DNA of 64,000 nucleotides from Robertmurraya andreesenii (GTDB lineage Bacteria > Bacillota > Bacilli > Bacillales > Cytobacillaceae), in the NCBI RefSeq assembly GCF_030813005.1, contig NZ_JAUSTU010000010.1:103969-167968 (forward strand). Direction: 5' to 3'. The notes under the pieces are model-generated. The model did not search any database and had not been told where the DNA came from. It worked only from the letters and a program-made list of their open reading frames with translations. The first letter of the stretch is position 1. Every line of letters starts with the position of its first letter. The translations under genes and the position numbers were made by a program. Below are positions 8,291 through 17,613 of this stretch, piece after piece.

Positions 8291-9496
8291 CTATCCAACA
8301 TTATTGAAAATTTCAAACATCGGAACCATGATCGATGTGACGATCGTCCCTACCAGTCCAGCCAAAACTACAATCATCAACGGCTCAATGAGAGATTTTA
8401 TCTGGTCTGTACTGTTTTCTACTTCCTTCTCGTAGAAATCGGCCACTTTCCCAAGCATCGCATCCAAAGACCCTGTTTCTTCCCCAATCGCAATCATTTG
8501 TGTTACGAGAGGAGGAAAGGCCCAGTGCTTTCTCATCGGGTCTGTCAAGGATTGTCCTTTTTCGAGAGCCTCTCGAGACTCTCGAACTACTTTAGCGATT
8601 ACTTCATTTTCGACAACATTTTCGACAATCGACATCGCCTGAAGGATCGGTACTGAACTGGTGAACAATGAACTCAACGTTCTCGTCATCCGGGCCAGTA
8701 CCGCTTTTTGCATCATCTTTCCGAAAATAGGTATCCGCAACAGAAAATAATCCAAATAATACTTCGTATTCTTGTTTTGTCTAATGAAAACGATAAACCC
8801 AACAAAGATAAAGACGACAACTAGCACCAGCCACCAAAACCTCTGCATAAATTCACTGGCATTCAGTACAAACTGTGTGATTGCAGGCAGCTCGCCACCG
8901 AAATCAGCAAACATATCAACAAAGGTCGGTACTACCGAAACAAGCAAGAAAATGACAACGGCAATGGCAATGATTCCAACCACTATCGGATAAGCAAGAG
9001 CTGACTTGATTTTCGACCTTGTATTATGCTGCTTCTCAAAATGTACAGCTAAGCGCTCAAGGGTTTCGTCCATATTTCCCCCAGCTTCTCCCGCTCTTAT
9101 CATATTAACAAACATCGCTGTGAATATTTTCTTATGCTTCGCAGCCGCATCTGACAGAGGCTTTCCTTCTGTTAACTCCTGTTCAATATCGAGGAGCGCC
9201 TTCTTCAATGCTTTACTTTCCGTTTGCTCTGCTAATATTCTAGTAGAATCAACGACTGAAACCCCTGCCTTTAATAGAGTCGAAAACTGTCGCAAGTAGA
9301 TAACCATATGCTGCAGCTTGACAGGGGAGCCAATCGAAATGTCCTTCGTCAAGACCGACTCTGGTACCTCGGTCATCTCTAAAACCCGGACCCCATCCAT
9401 CCGAAGCTTTTGCATCGCTTCACGTCTAGAAGAAGCATTAATAAAGCCCTGATTCTTTCCTTTTCGGTCACGTCCAACATATTTAAAGCGTGCCAT
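8291..9496 (-). CDS. pilC: Type IV pilus platform protein PilC
   Basis: PilC is the polytopic inner-membrane platform that contacts the PilB and PilT motors. The 401-residue protein has the two tandem GspF domains, each with a conserved Gly-Glu signature (IRAGEAGGNMDETLERLA near residue 136 and IAIGEETGSLDAMLGKVA near 340), and three or four transmembrane helices (about 168-190, 215-235, 370-395). The length is typical. It starts one base after the pilT stop, so translation is coupled. Confidence 0.96.
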   Translation of the reverse strand: MARFKYVGRDRKGKNQGFINASSRREAMQKLRMDGVRVLEMTEVPESVLTKDISIGSPVKLQHMVIYLRQFSTLLKAGVSVVDSTRILAEQTESKALKKALLDIEQELTEGKPLSDAAAKHKKIFTAMFVNMIRAGEAGGNMDETLERLAVHFEKQHNTRSKIKSALAYPIVVGIIAIAVVIFLLVSVVPTFVDMFADFGGELPAITQFVLNASEFMQRFWWLVLVVVFIFVGFIVFIRQNKNTKYYLDYFLLRIPIFGKMMQKAVLARMTRTLSSLFTSSVPILQAMSIVENVVENEVIAKVVRESREALEKGQSLTDPMRKHWAFPPLVTQMIAIGEETGSLDAMLGKVADFYEKEVENSTDQIKSLIEPLMIVVLAGLVGTIVTSIMVPMFEIFNNVG

Positions 9497-9497
9497 G

Positions 9498-10541
9498 TTA
9501 GTTTACTTTCTCCTGTAAAAATGGTTCGGCTGCTTCCTTCGAAATGATTCCTGATTGAACCAGTTCTTTGATGCTTGCCTCTAGCGTGTGCATGCCATAG
9601 GCACGTGATGTTTGCATGATATTGACAATTTGATGGATTTTCTCATTTCGAATCAGGTTCGCTACGGCCGAATTATTAATTAATATTTCCGTCGCCGCCC
9701 TTCGCCCTTTGTTATCCATCGTCTTAAATAGACGTTGAGAAATAACAGCGACGAGAACAGAAGCGAGCTGAATCCGAACCTGTGCCTGCTGGGATGGTGG
9801 AAACACATCAATAATCCGGTTGATGGTCGCTGGGGCACTCGAGGTATGTAACGTCCCGAATACGAGATGCCCTGTTTCCGCTGCTGTAATGGCTGTTGAA
9901 ATCGTTTCTAAGTCGCGCATCTCACCAACAAGAATGACATCTGGATCCTGTCTTAAGGATGCCCGTAAGCCATTGGCAAAATTTTTCGTATCAAATCCAA
10001 CCTCTCGTTGATCGATAATTGAGTTCCCGTGTTTATGCAAATATTCGATTGGATCCTCCAACGTGATAATATGCTTTCTCATGTTTTGATTCATATATTG
10101 AATCATGGATGCTAGCGTAGTAGACTTTCCGCTCCCGGTAGGTCCAGTAACAAGCACAAGTCCTTGCGGTTTTTCGGCAATTTTTCGTAAAATTGACGGC
10201 AACTCTAGCTCCTCAATCGTCGGAATTTTTGTTGGAACAATACGCACAGCCATGGCTACACAGGATCTTTGAAAATACGTATTCACTCGGAATCTTGAGA
10301 CGCCGGGTATGCCGTATGAAAAGTCAAGTTCACCTTTTTCCTTAAATTGCTCCCACATATGGTCTGGGATGATCGCCTTTGCCATGCCTTCTGTATCGGC
10401 TGGCTTAAGGACATCCTTCCCATATCGTTTCAGCTCACCATTAATCCTCATTATCGGTGGGACCCCAACAGTCAAATGAATATCTGAAGCTTTCAATTCA
10501 AAGCCTGCTCTAAGTAAATGGTCTATCATCTCTTTCATCAT
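9498..10541 (-). CDS. pilT: Pilus retraction ATPase PilT
   Basis: PilT powers pilus depolymerisation and twitching. The 347-residue protein has the Walker A motif GPTGSGKSTTLA (about 134-145), Asp box ITLEDPIEYLH, Walker B region DVILVGEMRD, the His box HLVFGTLHTSSA, and the diagnostic C-terminal AIRNLIRE-like motif (here ANLIRNEK). The frame opens with a GTG two codons further up, but the ATG at 10541 or 10538 gives better spacing to AGAGGTG. It overlaps neither neighbour and lies eight bases from pilB. Its presence implies a retractile pilus. Confidence 0.93.
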   Translation of the reverse strand: MMKEMIDHLLRAGFELKASDIHLTVGVPPIMRINGELKRYGKDVLKPADTEGMAKAIIPDHMWEQFKEKGELDFSYGIPGVSRFRVNTYFQRSCVAMAVRIVPTKIPTIEELELPSILRKIAEKPQGLVLVTGPTGSGKSTTLASMIQYMNQNMRKHIITLEDPIEYLHKHGNSIIDQREVGFDTKNFANGLRASLRQDPDVILVGEMRDLETISTAITAAETGHLVFGTLHTSSAPATINRIIDVFPPSQQAQVRIQLASVLVAVISQRLFKTMDNKGRRAATEILINNSAVANLIRNEKIHQIVNIMQTSRAYGMHTLEASIKELVQSGIISKEAAEPFLQEKVN

Positions 10542-10549
10542 CCGCACCT

Positions 10550-12217
10550 CTATTCAGGAATCGCTACTCGTAGAATTTCTTCTGTCGTGGTCAAGCCTTG
10601 CTTCACCTTCAATAATCCGTCATCAATGAGAAAAATGGTCTTCGCTTTGATCGCCAATTCTCTTAGCTTTGTAAAAGATTCGCCATTCATAATGACCCTT
10701 CTCATATCATCATTGATGACAAGGACTTCATGAATCGCAATTCGACCTTTATACCCTGTCATATTACAGGATGAACAGCCTCTTCCTCTGACAATTTTGT
10801 CAATCTTCATGCCACGTTTCGCAAAGATCTCGATTTCTCTTTTTGTAGCAGGCTGCTCCTCAGCACAATCACGACAGACTCTTCGCACTAATCGCTGCGC
10901 TACAATTCCACTTAATGAGGATGCAACGAGGAATGGCTCTACCCCCATATCAAGTAGACGAGTAACCGTCCCTAACGAATCATTCGTATGAATCGTACTT
11001 AGTACTAAGTGTCCAGTAAGTGAAGCGCGAATAGCGACTTCAACTGTTTCCTTGTCACGGATTTCCCCTACCATGATGATATTCGGATCTTGACGCAAAA
11101 TGGAGCGAAGTCCTGCCGCAAAGGTCATGCCGACATTAGCATTTACTTGGATTTGGTTGATGCCTTCCAACTGATACTCCACTGGATCCTCAACGGTAAT
11201 AATGTTAACTTCTTCACTATTAAGTTTGTTTAAAGCTGCATATAACGTGGAAGACTTACCTGAACCAGTCGGCCCTGTGATTAGGACAATGCCCGTTGGT
11301 TTTTCGATCATATCGCTGAATCTCTTAAGATTCAGCTTATTAAAACCTAATTTCGTAATATCATTTAGCGAGCTGCCTAGATCTAGTATCCGCAGAACAA
11401 TCTTTTCTCCAAACACCGTTGGGAGAGTTGACACACGAAGGTCGATCGGATGAAATTCTAAATTCACCTTAATGCGACCATCCTGTGGAATCCGATGCTC
11501 TGTTATATCAAGATTGGCCATGATCTTAATTCTTGCTGTTAGTAAGCTCTGCATATGCTTTGGAAGAACTCGTTCCGTTCTTAACACACCGTCTATACGA
11601 TAGCGAATGACGACCTTTGTTTCCTGTGGATCAATATGAATATCACTTGCCTTCATGGAAGTAGCATTTGAAAGGAGTTGGTTGACTAGACGGACGACTG
11701 GCGAATCATCGGCATTCATCTTTTCTTCCTTAGCCGGATCATGATCCGGCAGGTCTCCCATGAGCTCCTCAAAACCTTCATCAATCTCGTAATATTTATT
11801 GATCGCTCTTAAAATATCATCCTTGGTGGCAATGGCCGTCTCAATTTGAAAGCCTGTTGAGAGACGCAAATCATCAATCGCAAAGAAATCCATCGGATCC
11901 GCCATCGCTACAAACAGCTTGTCTCCCTCTTTTTTTAGTGGGATTAGACGGTTTCTCTTTGCAGTTTCCTTTGAAATGAGATTGAATAGTTTTGTATCAA
12001 AAGGATATCGGTACAAGCTTATATGGGGTATACCAAGCTGAAATTCCAATACTTCTATCAGCTGCTGCTCGGTAATATATCCCCTTTGCAGTAAGGCATC
12101 CCCTAGTTTTTGACCAGGACTTTTTTCCTTCAATGTAGATTGAAGCTGATCCTCAGAAATGAGACCAGCTTCAACGAGTAAATCTCCAAGTCGTTTCCGG
12201 GTTTGTTGTTTCATCAT
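10550..12217 (-). CDS. pilB: Pilus extension ATPase PilB with tandem MshEN c-di-GMP-binding motifs
   Basis: PilB drives pilus polymerisation. The 555-residue protein has the GspE N-terminal domain (about 1-150), then the ATPase core with Walker A GPTGSGKSSTLYAALN, Asp box ITVEDPVEYQLEG, Walker B NIIMVGEIRD and a zinc tetracysteine (CRDC ... CSSC) typical of GspE/PilB. Residues 9-32 and 37-60 each fit the 24-residue MshEN motif that binds c-di-GMP in MshE (conserved RLG/KLG, Gly at position 10, Leu at 17 and 21); the last Gln is Lys in the first copy and the spacer is four residues. This suggests PilB is switched on by c-di-GMP. The RBS is modest. Confidence 0.95.
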   Translation of the reverse strand: MMKQQTRKRLGDLLVEAGLISEDQLQSTLKEKSPGQKLGDALLQRGYITEQQLIEVLEFQLGIPHISLYRYPFDTKLFNLISKETAKRNRLIPLKKEGDKLFVAMADPMDFFAIDDLRLSTGFQIETAIATKDDILRAINKYYEIDEGFEELMGDLPDHDPAKEEKMNADDSPVVRLVNQLLSNATSMKASDIHIDPQETKVVIRYRIDGVLRTERVLPKHMQSLLTARIKIMANLDITEHRIPQDGRIKVNLEFHPIDLRVSTLPTVFGEKIVLRILDLGSSLNDITKLGFNKLNLKRFSDMIEKPTGIVLITGPTGSGKSSTLYAALNKLNSEEVNIITVEDPVEYQLEGINQIQVNANVGMTFAAGLRSILRQDPNIIMVGEIRDKETVEVAIRASLTGHLVLSTIHTNDSLGTVTRLLDMGVEPFLVASSLSGIVAQRLVRRVCRDCAEEQPATKREIEIFAKRGMKIDKIVRGRGCSSCNMTGYKGRIAIHEVLVINDDMRRVIMNGESFTKLRELAIKAKTIFLIDDGLLKVKQGLTTTEEILRVAIPE

Positions 12218-12238
12218 TTGAACCCCGCTTTTTGGCGA

Positions 12239-13558
12239 TTATTTTGGTATTTCATTCTCTTTTCCCCATAATTCATCATCATTGCTAGAATCTGGATTAT
12301 TTAGGTCGGTTTTAGAATTTGGATCAGAAGAATCCTTACTATTGTTAGGAGAACTTGAGCTTCCATCCTGGTTCTCAACCTGACCGTTGTCAGTGTTAGG
12401 AATAGTAGTTGAGGAGTCTCCTTCTTTTACAATTAGACCCTGAACCTCCACCTGATGCACGGGCGGGTAAAAGTCCTCTGCAATAAGCTCCTTCTTAAGA
12501 ACCATCCCTTTTTCATCTCGGTATTCCCGGTAGATTTTTATGAGTTGCCCCTCTTTTCCAGCAACCTTCACTTTAATTTCTGTCGGGCCTAGCATTGGAT
12601 TGAATTGGCGTATAATTTTCGGCTTAAAGGTTTCTTTGTCCTCTGAAATAATGACATATTTATTCAAGAACTCTGGACCTTTTAGAGAAACATATAAACT
12701 ATCATTCTTGTTCTCAAACTCTATAAAATAACTAAACTCATTCGGATTTGAAAAAACTAGGTCGTTTTTCAAGTCTATGTCGGCCTTCGCTTCAAAGCCA
12801 AGGGAAGCATAGGCTGGTAGTTCACTGCTAATATGGCGCTCGATAATATCAAAATTAGTCGGTAGAATAACATCATAAATAGCAGTAGCTATTTTACTTA
12901 ATGAGCCCTGTGAAACAGCACCAATTTCATCCTCTACAAACTTTAATAAGGAAAATTGTGAGGTTGCTGGTATTTCGATGGATTTCCCTGCAAATAAATC
13001 TAGTTCATTTTCCACAAATTGTGACTCAATAACAGACTCCGCAATCGTGGTTTCACTACCAGTTCCTGTTAAATAAGGATCCAATCGAATTTCGTAATTT
13101 CCAGGCTCTAAATTCTCTGCATAATTCAAAATAGCAGCCTGTACCTCATCCAAATGAATATCATCCAAAATGGATGGAGATAGGGAAATTAACACATCCT
13201 CTATCGTATCTAGCTTCACGATAACAGAATTTGCCTGTCCATGTTTTGCTTTTGAAACAGAATTCTCAACATCAAAATGGAATAATCCAAGATCAAACGC
13301 TTCACTTTTTTCCTTATATTTCAAAGTGATCTTTGTTTCATTTAGATAATCGGTTAGCTGTTCATCGACCATTTTCATCGCTTCATTTCTCGTTTTTCCA
13401 GCAACCGAAACAGAACCAATTGTCGTTCCTTCCGCAAATTCATCACTTCGATTGATAACTGAATCGTAAGCTAAGGCACCGAAATGTGAGAAACTGAAGA
13501 TATACGTAATACTTAAGATTATGACTAGAAACAGCTTAATAACCTGCTGATTTCTCAC
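12239..13558 (-). CDS. Secreted VanW-like / PG-binding-4 family protein in the pil operon
   Basis: The 439-residue protein has an N-terminal signal or anchor helix (about 7-30). Residues about 40-130 resemble the domain that precedes VanW (EGTTIGSVSVAGKTRNEA), and residues about 195-290 resemble VanW itself (SLSKIATAIYDVILPTNF and IIERHISSELPAYASLG), but the VanW Cys in the usual VCQVSTTLY motif is replaced. A G5-like beta region follows (about 330-370), then a Ser/Asn/Asp-rich tail. VanW proteins act at the cell wall, with unclear biochemistry. The start is GTG with AAAGGAGG upstream. Its place between the PRC-barrel gene and pilB suggests a wall-passage or anchoring role for the pilus, which is inference. 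Confidence 0.7.
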   Translation of the reverse strand: MRNQQVIKLFLVIILSITYIFSFSHFGALAYDSVINRSDEFAEGTTIGSVSVAGKTRNEAMKMVDEQLTDYLNETKITLKYKEKSEAFDLGLFHFDVENSVSKAKHGQANSVIVKLDTIEDVLISLSPSILDDIHLDEVQAAILNYAENLEPGNYEIRLDPYLTGTGSETTIAESVIESQFVENELDLFAGKSIEIPATSQFSLLKFVEDEIGAVSQGSLSKIATAIYDVILPTNFDIIERHISSELPAYASLGFEAKADIDLKNDLVFSNPNEFSYFIEFENKNDSLYVSLKGPEFLNKYVIISEDKETFKPKIIRQFNPMLGPTEIKVKVAGKEGQLIKIYREYRDEKGMVLKKELIAEDFYPPVHQVEVQGLIVKEGDSSTTIPNTDNGQVENQDGSSSSPNNSKDSSDPNSKTDLNNPDSSNDDELWGKENEIPK

Positions 13559-13576
13559 ATTAATCGGCCTCCTTTA

Positions 13577-14347
13577 CTACGCTTCGACATTCATCGATAA
13601 TTCAACGATAATACCAGGTCCTTCTTCTTGTGCTTTCTGAATTTGTTCAGTTGTAAGGATGGTACCTTCATGGAATATGATGTTGCCATTTTTGTCATAT
13701 ACGTCTTTGGTGAGCGTTTTTCCTACTAACAGCTCAATTTGCTTCTCCTTTAGAGCTCTTACTTCTTCATCCTCCATGGAGCTAGCCACTTGTGCTGTAG
13801 GAATTTCAGCAATTAAGTCCGCTATTTCAGCTGATGCCACTTCTTTTTCTTCCAGCTCATCAACGGAATTCAGGAAAAATGATGTAGCGTCTTCCTTAAC
13901 AATAATAATGTCCTTTCCAAAGGTCACGACCGATTCAGATGAAAGCGCCACTTCTTTGTCAGTAAGCTTCAATTGCATTCCAAGGATATGACCACTATCT
14001 TGATCGACAAAATATTCGATGACTTCGCCAAGTAATTCACCTTTTCTCGTCATAACCTTTGTGTTTGTGATTTTTATTTTTTTGTTCACAAGCTGATTGG
14101 CAATTGGGATTTCGTTTAAATCGATGACCGCACTTTCGCTATCGACTGTAACGGCATATTCTCCAATCCCAACTACTTTTTTGAACGGAATAGCTTTTAC
14201 ACTTACTTGAAAATCCTCGTGCTCAATCGTCAAAAAGTCGACAGAGCCCTTGTCTGGATTGATGACGAGGGACTTAACCTTCCCTACTTGATTCCCATCT
14301 AAGATGCTGATAATCGGCAAACCACTAATTTGAGTACTTTTCTTCAT
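13577..14347 (-). CDS. PRC-barrel domain protein
   Basis: The 256-residue soluble protein carries two PRC-barrel-like units. The first (about 5-80) begins GLPIISILDGNQVGKVKSLVI, and the second (about 85-160) contains VMTRKGELLGEVIEYFVD. A C-terminal part (about 200-250) contains LVGKTLTKDVYDKNGNII. PRC-barrels occur in RNA-processing protein RimM and in photosynthetic and sporulation (YlmC/YmxH) proteins, usually mediating protein contacts. It is 18 bases from the VanW-like gene and lies in the pil operon; a cytoplasmic pilus assembly or regulatory role is inferred from location only. Confidence 0.7.
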   Translation of the reverse strand: MKKSTQISGLPIISILDGNQVGKVKSLVINPDKGSVDFLTIEHEDFQVSVKAIPFKKVVGIGEYAVTVDSESAVIDLNEIPIANQLVNKKIKITNTKVMTRKGELLGEVIEYFVDQDSGHILGMQLKLTDKEVALSSESVVTFGKDIIIVKEDATSFFLNSVDELEEKEVASAEIADLIAEIPTAQVASSMEDEEVRALKEKQIELLVGKTLTKDVYDKNGNIIFHEGTILTTEQIQKAQEEGPGIIVELSMNVEA

Positions 14348-14425
14348 TAACTTTTCACCACACCTAATCTATAAGTTCACGAAACTACTATATATGATAC
14401 ATTATTTTAACATGTATTAGGAAAT

Positions 14426-16189
14426 TCATCGTGCATTTTCACAATATTGTTTATACAAATAGTGAATTTCCATATCCAAAATTGGATAATTTTCGAATTT
14501 CCCCTCTAAATTTGTCAAAAGTTCCTTCAATTTACCTATTTCTTTTTGACTAAGATAATGCTGAATAAGAAGACTTGCAAATGAATAGTAATCCTGTGCT
14601 GACAAATCTGGGTGTAAATGCTCTTTGATTAACTCCTCATATTGCTCTGCTGGCATATGTTTGCTCACAAGCTGGAGCTGTGAAAGCATTGTAAGAAAGA
14701 GTTGCTGCTGAAGCGCTGATTTCTGCTCTTCCTTCCATACTGCCTCTGAAGCAGTTATGCTGTCCAAGGTTTCTTCTTCTACACGAGGTGGTTGAGTTTC
14801 TAATTCAACACCCAATTCATTAGGCACTTGATAAGATACCTGTTCAGTTTTCTCTTCCTGAGAATTATCATTAGCTTCTGATTCGACAATCTCCTTCTCA
14901 ACATCTTCTTGATAGTCTGAAAAAGTCTGTTCTTCGATTGGTGATTCTAGTTCTTTTCCTATCTCTTCTTGTGGTTTAAGCCCATCTAGCTCCTTGGAAC
15001 CCTCTTCTGCTTCCTCTGGCCCATCAACCAAAGAAGCTGCCACTTCATTATGACCAATCACACCAAGTAAATAATCATCCTCAAGCTCTAAATCATCTTC
15101 AAGCATCCAATCGTAAATAGCTTTGTTTGTGTCCTCTTGCCCCGTTTCTGAACTTTCATCTGAATTCACATCCCCAAATTCTAGCACCTCAAGTTCAGAC
15201 TCCAGCTCCAAATCATCATCTAGGAATTCCATTTGATTAACTGGCGGTTTAATTTCCAAGTTCTCGATTGTCTCATGCTCACAATTAAGTTCACTTAGGA
15301 CATTTAATTCATCAATCAATATGTCTGAAATAGCCAAATCCGAAGAAATTTCAGGTTCAACCTGACTGCTGCTTATCGCATCGGACTGATGAACCTCTTC
15401 CATTAATATTTCTTCATCTAAACTGTCATCTTCTAAAAGCTGCTCAATTTCGGACAAATATCCTTCAGAATATGGTTCTTCATCTTCAGAAGCAGCAAAC
15501 TCCTCAACAACGGCCTCTCTCTCCGCCAAGAAGGCGATTTCATCGTCGAGTTCTATTTCTACGGTTTCGGAGGCAGTAGAATCTACTGTTTCTACGAGTT
15601 CTTCCTGTTCCATAAGCTCTTGCAGATCTACTGGTTCTTGTGGCTCTGTTTGTTCTTGCAGGTCTATTAGGTCTTGTATATCTACCTGTTCATTTTGTTC
15701 TTCCAAATCTTGTACTAGTTGACCTTGCTTGTCTAAACCAAACATTAGCTTTTCTAGTTCGATAGGTTCATCTTCAATTAAGGGAATCATGGCCGTTTCA
15801 GCCAATTTTTCTTCTTCCTGTACAACACTTTTCTTTTCAAGTGTTATTCCCTGTTCAGGCTCTATTACTTCTTCATTTACCAAATGGCCCAACTCATCCA
15901 AATCTTCTAAACCAATTTCAGTCAATTCATCTTCATTCGTCCCAGTCGAAAATAGGTACTTATGGAATCTTTTTTCTAGGATGTATACTGTAAGAAAAGT
16001 GAGTAAGACAATGATTAGCCCAGTTTGCCATAAAGGAAAATTGTTTTTCGCTAAAATTCCTAAATTCGCAAACAAAAACGCAACCAGAATAATTAAGCCT
16101 TTACCTTTATTCGTTAAACCTATTGGTAAAAAATAAATAATAGGAACTAAAATAATCAGTGACACTGCGGCCGCAATAAGCTCTCCCAT
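14426..16189 (-). CDS. Acidic membrane-anchored protein of unknown function, first gene of the pil operon
   Basis: I do not recognise a family. The 587-residue protein has two or three N-terminal transmembrane helices (about 5-22, 30-48, 54-72), then some 380 residues very rich in Glu, Asp, Leu and Gln with low complexity (for example DLQEQTEPQEPVDLQELMEQ). It ends in a helical C-terminal domain (about 490-585) that looks TPR- or bundle-like. The acidic region is probably disordered and cytoplasmic. It is the promoter-proximal gene of the pil operon, so a scaffold or regulator of pilus assembly is possible. GGGGTG lies five bases before the ATG. Confidence 0.6.
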   Translation of the reverse strand: MGELIAAAVSLIILVPIIYFLPIGLTNKGKGLIILVAFLFANLGILAKNNFPLWQTGLIIVLLTFLTVYILEKRFHKYLFSTGTNEDELTEIGLEDLDELGHLVNEEVIEPEQGITLEKKSVVQEEEKLAETAMIPLIEDEPIELEKLMFGLDKQGQLVQDLEEQNEQVDIQDLIDLQEQTEPQEPVDLQELMEQEELVETVDSTASETVEIELDDEIAFLAEREAVVEEFAASEDEEPYSEGYLSEIEQLLEDDSLDEEILMEEVHQSDAISSSQVEPEISSDLAISDILIDELNVLSELNCEHETIENLEIKPPVNQMEFLDDDLELESELEVLEFGDVNSDESSETGQEDTNKAIYDWMLEDDLELEDDYLLGVIGHNEVAASLVDGPEEAEEGSKELDGLKPQEEIGKELESPIEEQTFSDYQEDVEKEIVESEANDNSQEEKTEQVSYQVPNELGVELETQPPRVEEETLDSITASEAVWKEEQKSALQQQLFLTMLSQLQLVSKHMPAEQYEELIKEHLHPDLSAQDYYSFASLLIQHYLSQKEIGKLKELLTNLEGKFENYPILDMEIHYLYKQYCENAR

Positions 16190-16472
16190 TTGTTCACCCC
16201 TTTACTACAAATTTTATATACATTTCCATTAATTATCTTTCCATTTCTTACACATTTCTGCCTAAAGTTACAATTATCGACCTTTAAATATTGTATAATA
16301 AACTTAAGCTTTTTGAAAGCAGGCTTATATATGTTAAATAGTAAAATTTTGAGAAAGAATCTTTGTTTATCGCTATGTTTACTCTAAAAATACCCAAGTA
16401 TTTGTGGAATATTCTTTTCATTAAGCATGGAATTTGTTTAAGATTATTATAGGTAGAAGGGAGGAGGAAGTT

Positions 16473-16979
16473 TTGTCTATTTCTAAAATTTTGAAGAATA
16501 GAAGAGGACTAACACTATTAGAAGTTTTGCTTTCTATCACTATTTTAGGAATTGTTGTCACATCTTTTCTTTCCTTTTTTAATCACGCCTATTCCTACAC
16601 GAAAAAAAATGAGGACAAGACGGTTGGAATTAATGTGGCACGGAATGTGTTGAATTATTTTGAACAACAGGATTATGGGAAAATAAAAGATACGTATTTT
16701 TCAGATTCCCTTTCAGAAGATGAAGTAACGATTACGAAAGCGAGCTGTGAAGATCAAATCCCAGGGAAATTAGAAATCTTCTTTCACGATCGAGATGCAT
16801 GTAAAAAATTCTTTACTCCTGAAATCAATAATGTTGAATTTTCCCCAACTGTTAAATTTACAAGAGACTTATCATCAAATGGAGATAAACCTGATCTAAG
16901 GGACCAGCTTATTGGAGTTGAAGTAGAAGTCGAATGGAACAAGCAAACAACTTCGGTTAGGGGGTTGATTAAAAAGTGA
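16473..16979 (+). CDS. Minor pilin, PilV/GspI-like
   Basis: The 168-residue protein has a class III signal: basic leader ISKILKNRRG followed by LTLLEVLLSITILGIVVTSF with Glu5. Two cysteines (SCEDQ and DACKKF) could form a disulfide. I start it at TTG 16473 because AGGGAGGAGG lies five bases upstream; an in-frame ATG 39 bases earlier has no RBS. It opens a plus-strand operon divergent from the main pil operon. A TATAAT hexamer at 16294-16299 may belong to its promoter but lacks a convincing -35. It overlaps the next gene by four bases (GTGA). Confidence 0.82.
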   Translation: MSISKILKNRRGLTLLEVLLSITILGIVVTSFLSFFNHAYSYTKKNEDKTVGINVARNVLNYFEQQDYGKIKDTYFSDSLSEDEVTITKASCEDQIPGKLEIFFHDRDACKKFFTPEINNVEFSPTVKFTRDLSSNGDKPDLRDQLIGVEVEVEWNKQTTSVRGLIKK

Positions 16980-17599
16980 GAAAATTAATTTCCTCCGAGC
17001 GTGGCCTCACCTTAGTTGAAGTGTTAGTTACCCTTGTGATCATGTCAATTGTTTCTGGTGTCATTTATAGTGTGTTCACGACAGGCTTGAAACTATACCA
17101 AAAAATCGGGATTGAGGCTCAGCTACGTGATGATGCTGATTATGTTGCAACGATGATCTTGAACGAGATGTATAACTACCCGCCAAATTTCATTAAGAAA
17201 TATGAAGAAGATGGCGCTGAAGGGATAGAGCTCATCCGCTATGCTCCAAAAAATGTGGAAGGCTATGTTGTTGAAGACTCTACTAAAATCGAACGTGATC
17301 TATTAATCTATTTTAAAGATAATCATTTTTTTATTGACGAAATAAAGAGAGTAACAGAGGCCGGTACTGAGAAAATTAACATTTTAAATTCAACTAAACT
17401 TTCCTCTGATAGTTCAAAGTTCACCACTGTTAACGGTCAAAGTTCCTCCATCTCCGTTAGCTGCACGAAACCAGAACTGGCGAATCAGTGTCCACATGGA
17501 ACAATCGCATTAAATATCTTCATCAGTGAAGATAAAGAAAGATTTTCAAATTTGCTCAAAACTGAACCCTTAGAATTAAAAAGCTCATTTGGGTTCTAA
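16976..17599 (+). CDS. Minor pilin, PilW/GspJ-like
   Basis: The 207-residue protein starts with a short leader (MRKLISSERG) and LTLVEVLVTLVIMSIVSGVI, with Glu5 and the hydrophobic N-terminal helix. The pattern LYQKIGIEAQLRDDADYVATMI after the helix resembles PilW/GspJ-type minor pilins. Two cysteines (SCTKP and NQCPHG) lie close together near the C terminus. Start is GTG overlapping the stop of the previous gene. Minor pilins of this type prime pilus assembly at the tip. Confidence 0.82.
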   Translation: MRKLISSERGLTLVEVLVTLVIMSIVSGVIYSVFTTGLKLYQKIGIEAQLRDDADYVATMILNEMYNYPPNFIKKYEEDGAEGIELIRYAPKNVEGYVVEDSTKIERDLLIYFKDNHFFIDEIKRVTEAGTEKINILNSTKLSSDSSKFTTVNGQSSSISVSCTKPELANQCPHGTIALNIFISEDKERFSNLLKTEPLELKSSFGF

Positions 17600-17613
17600 A
17601 AGGGGGGAATGAA

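Noticed and set aside
15729..16136. Plus-strand open frame rich in Ser opposite the acidic membrane protein
   Set aside because: It is the antisense of Glu/Asp-rich codons, which read as Ser/Phe in the other strand; no RBS.
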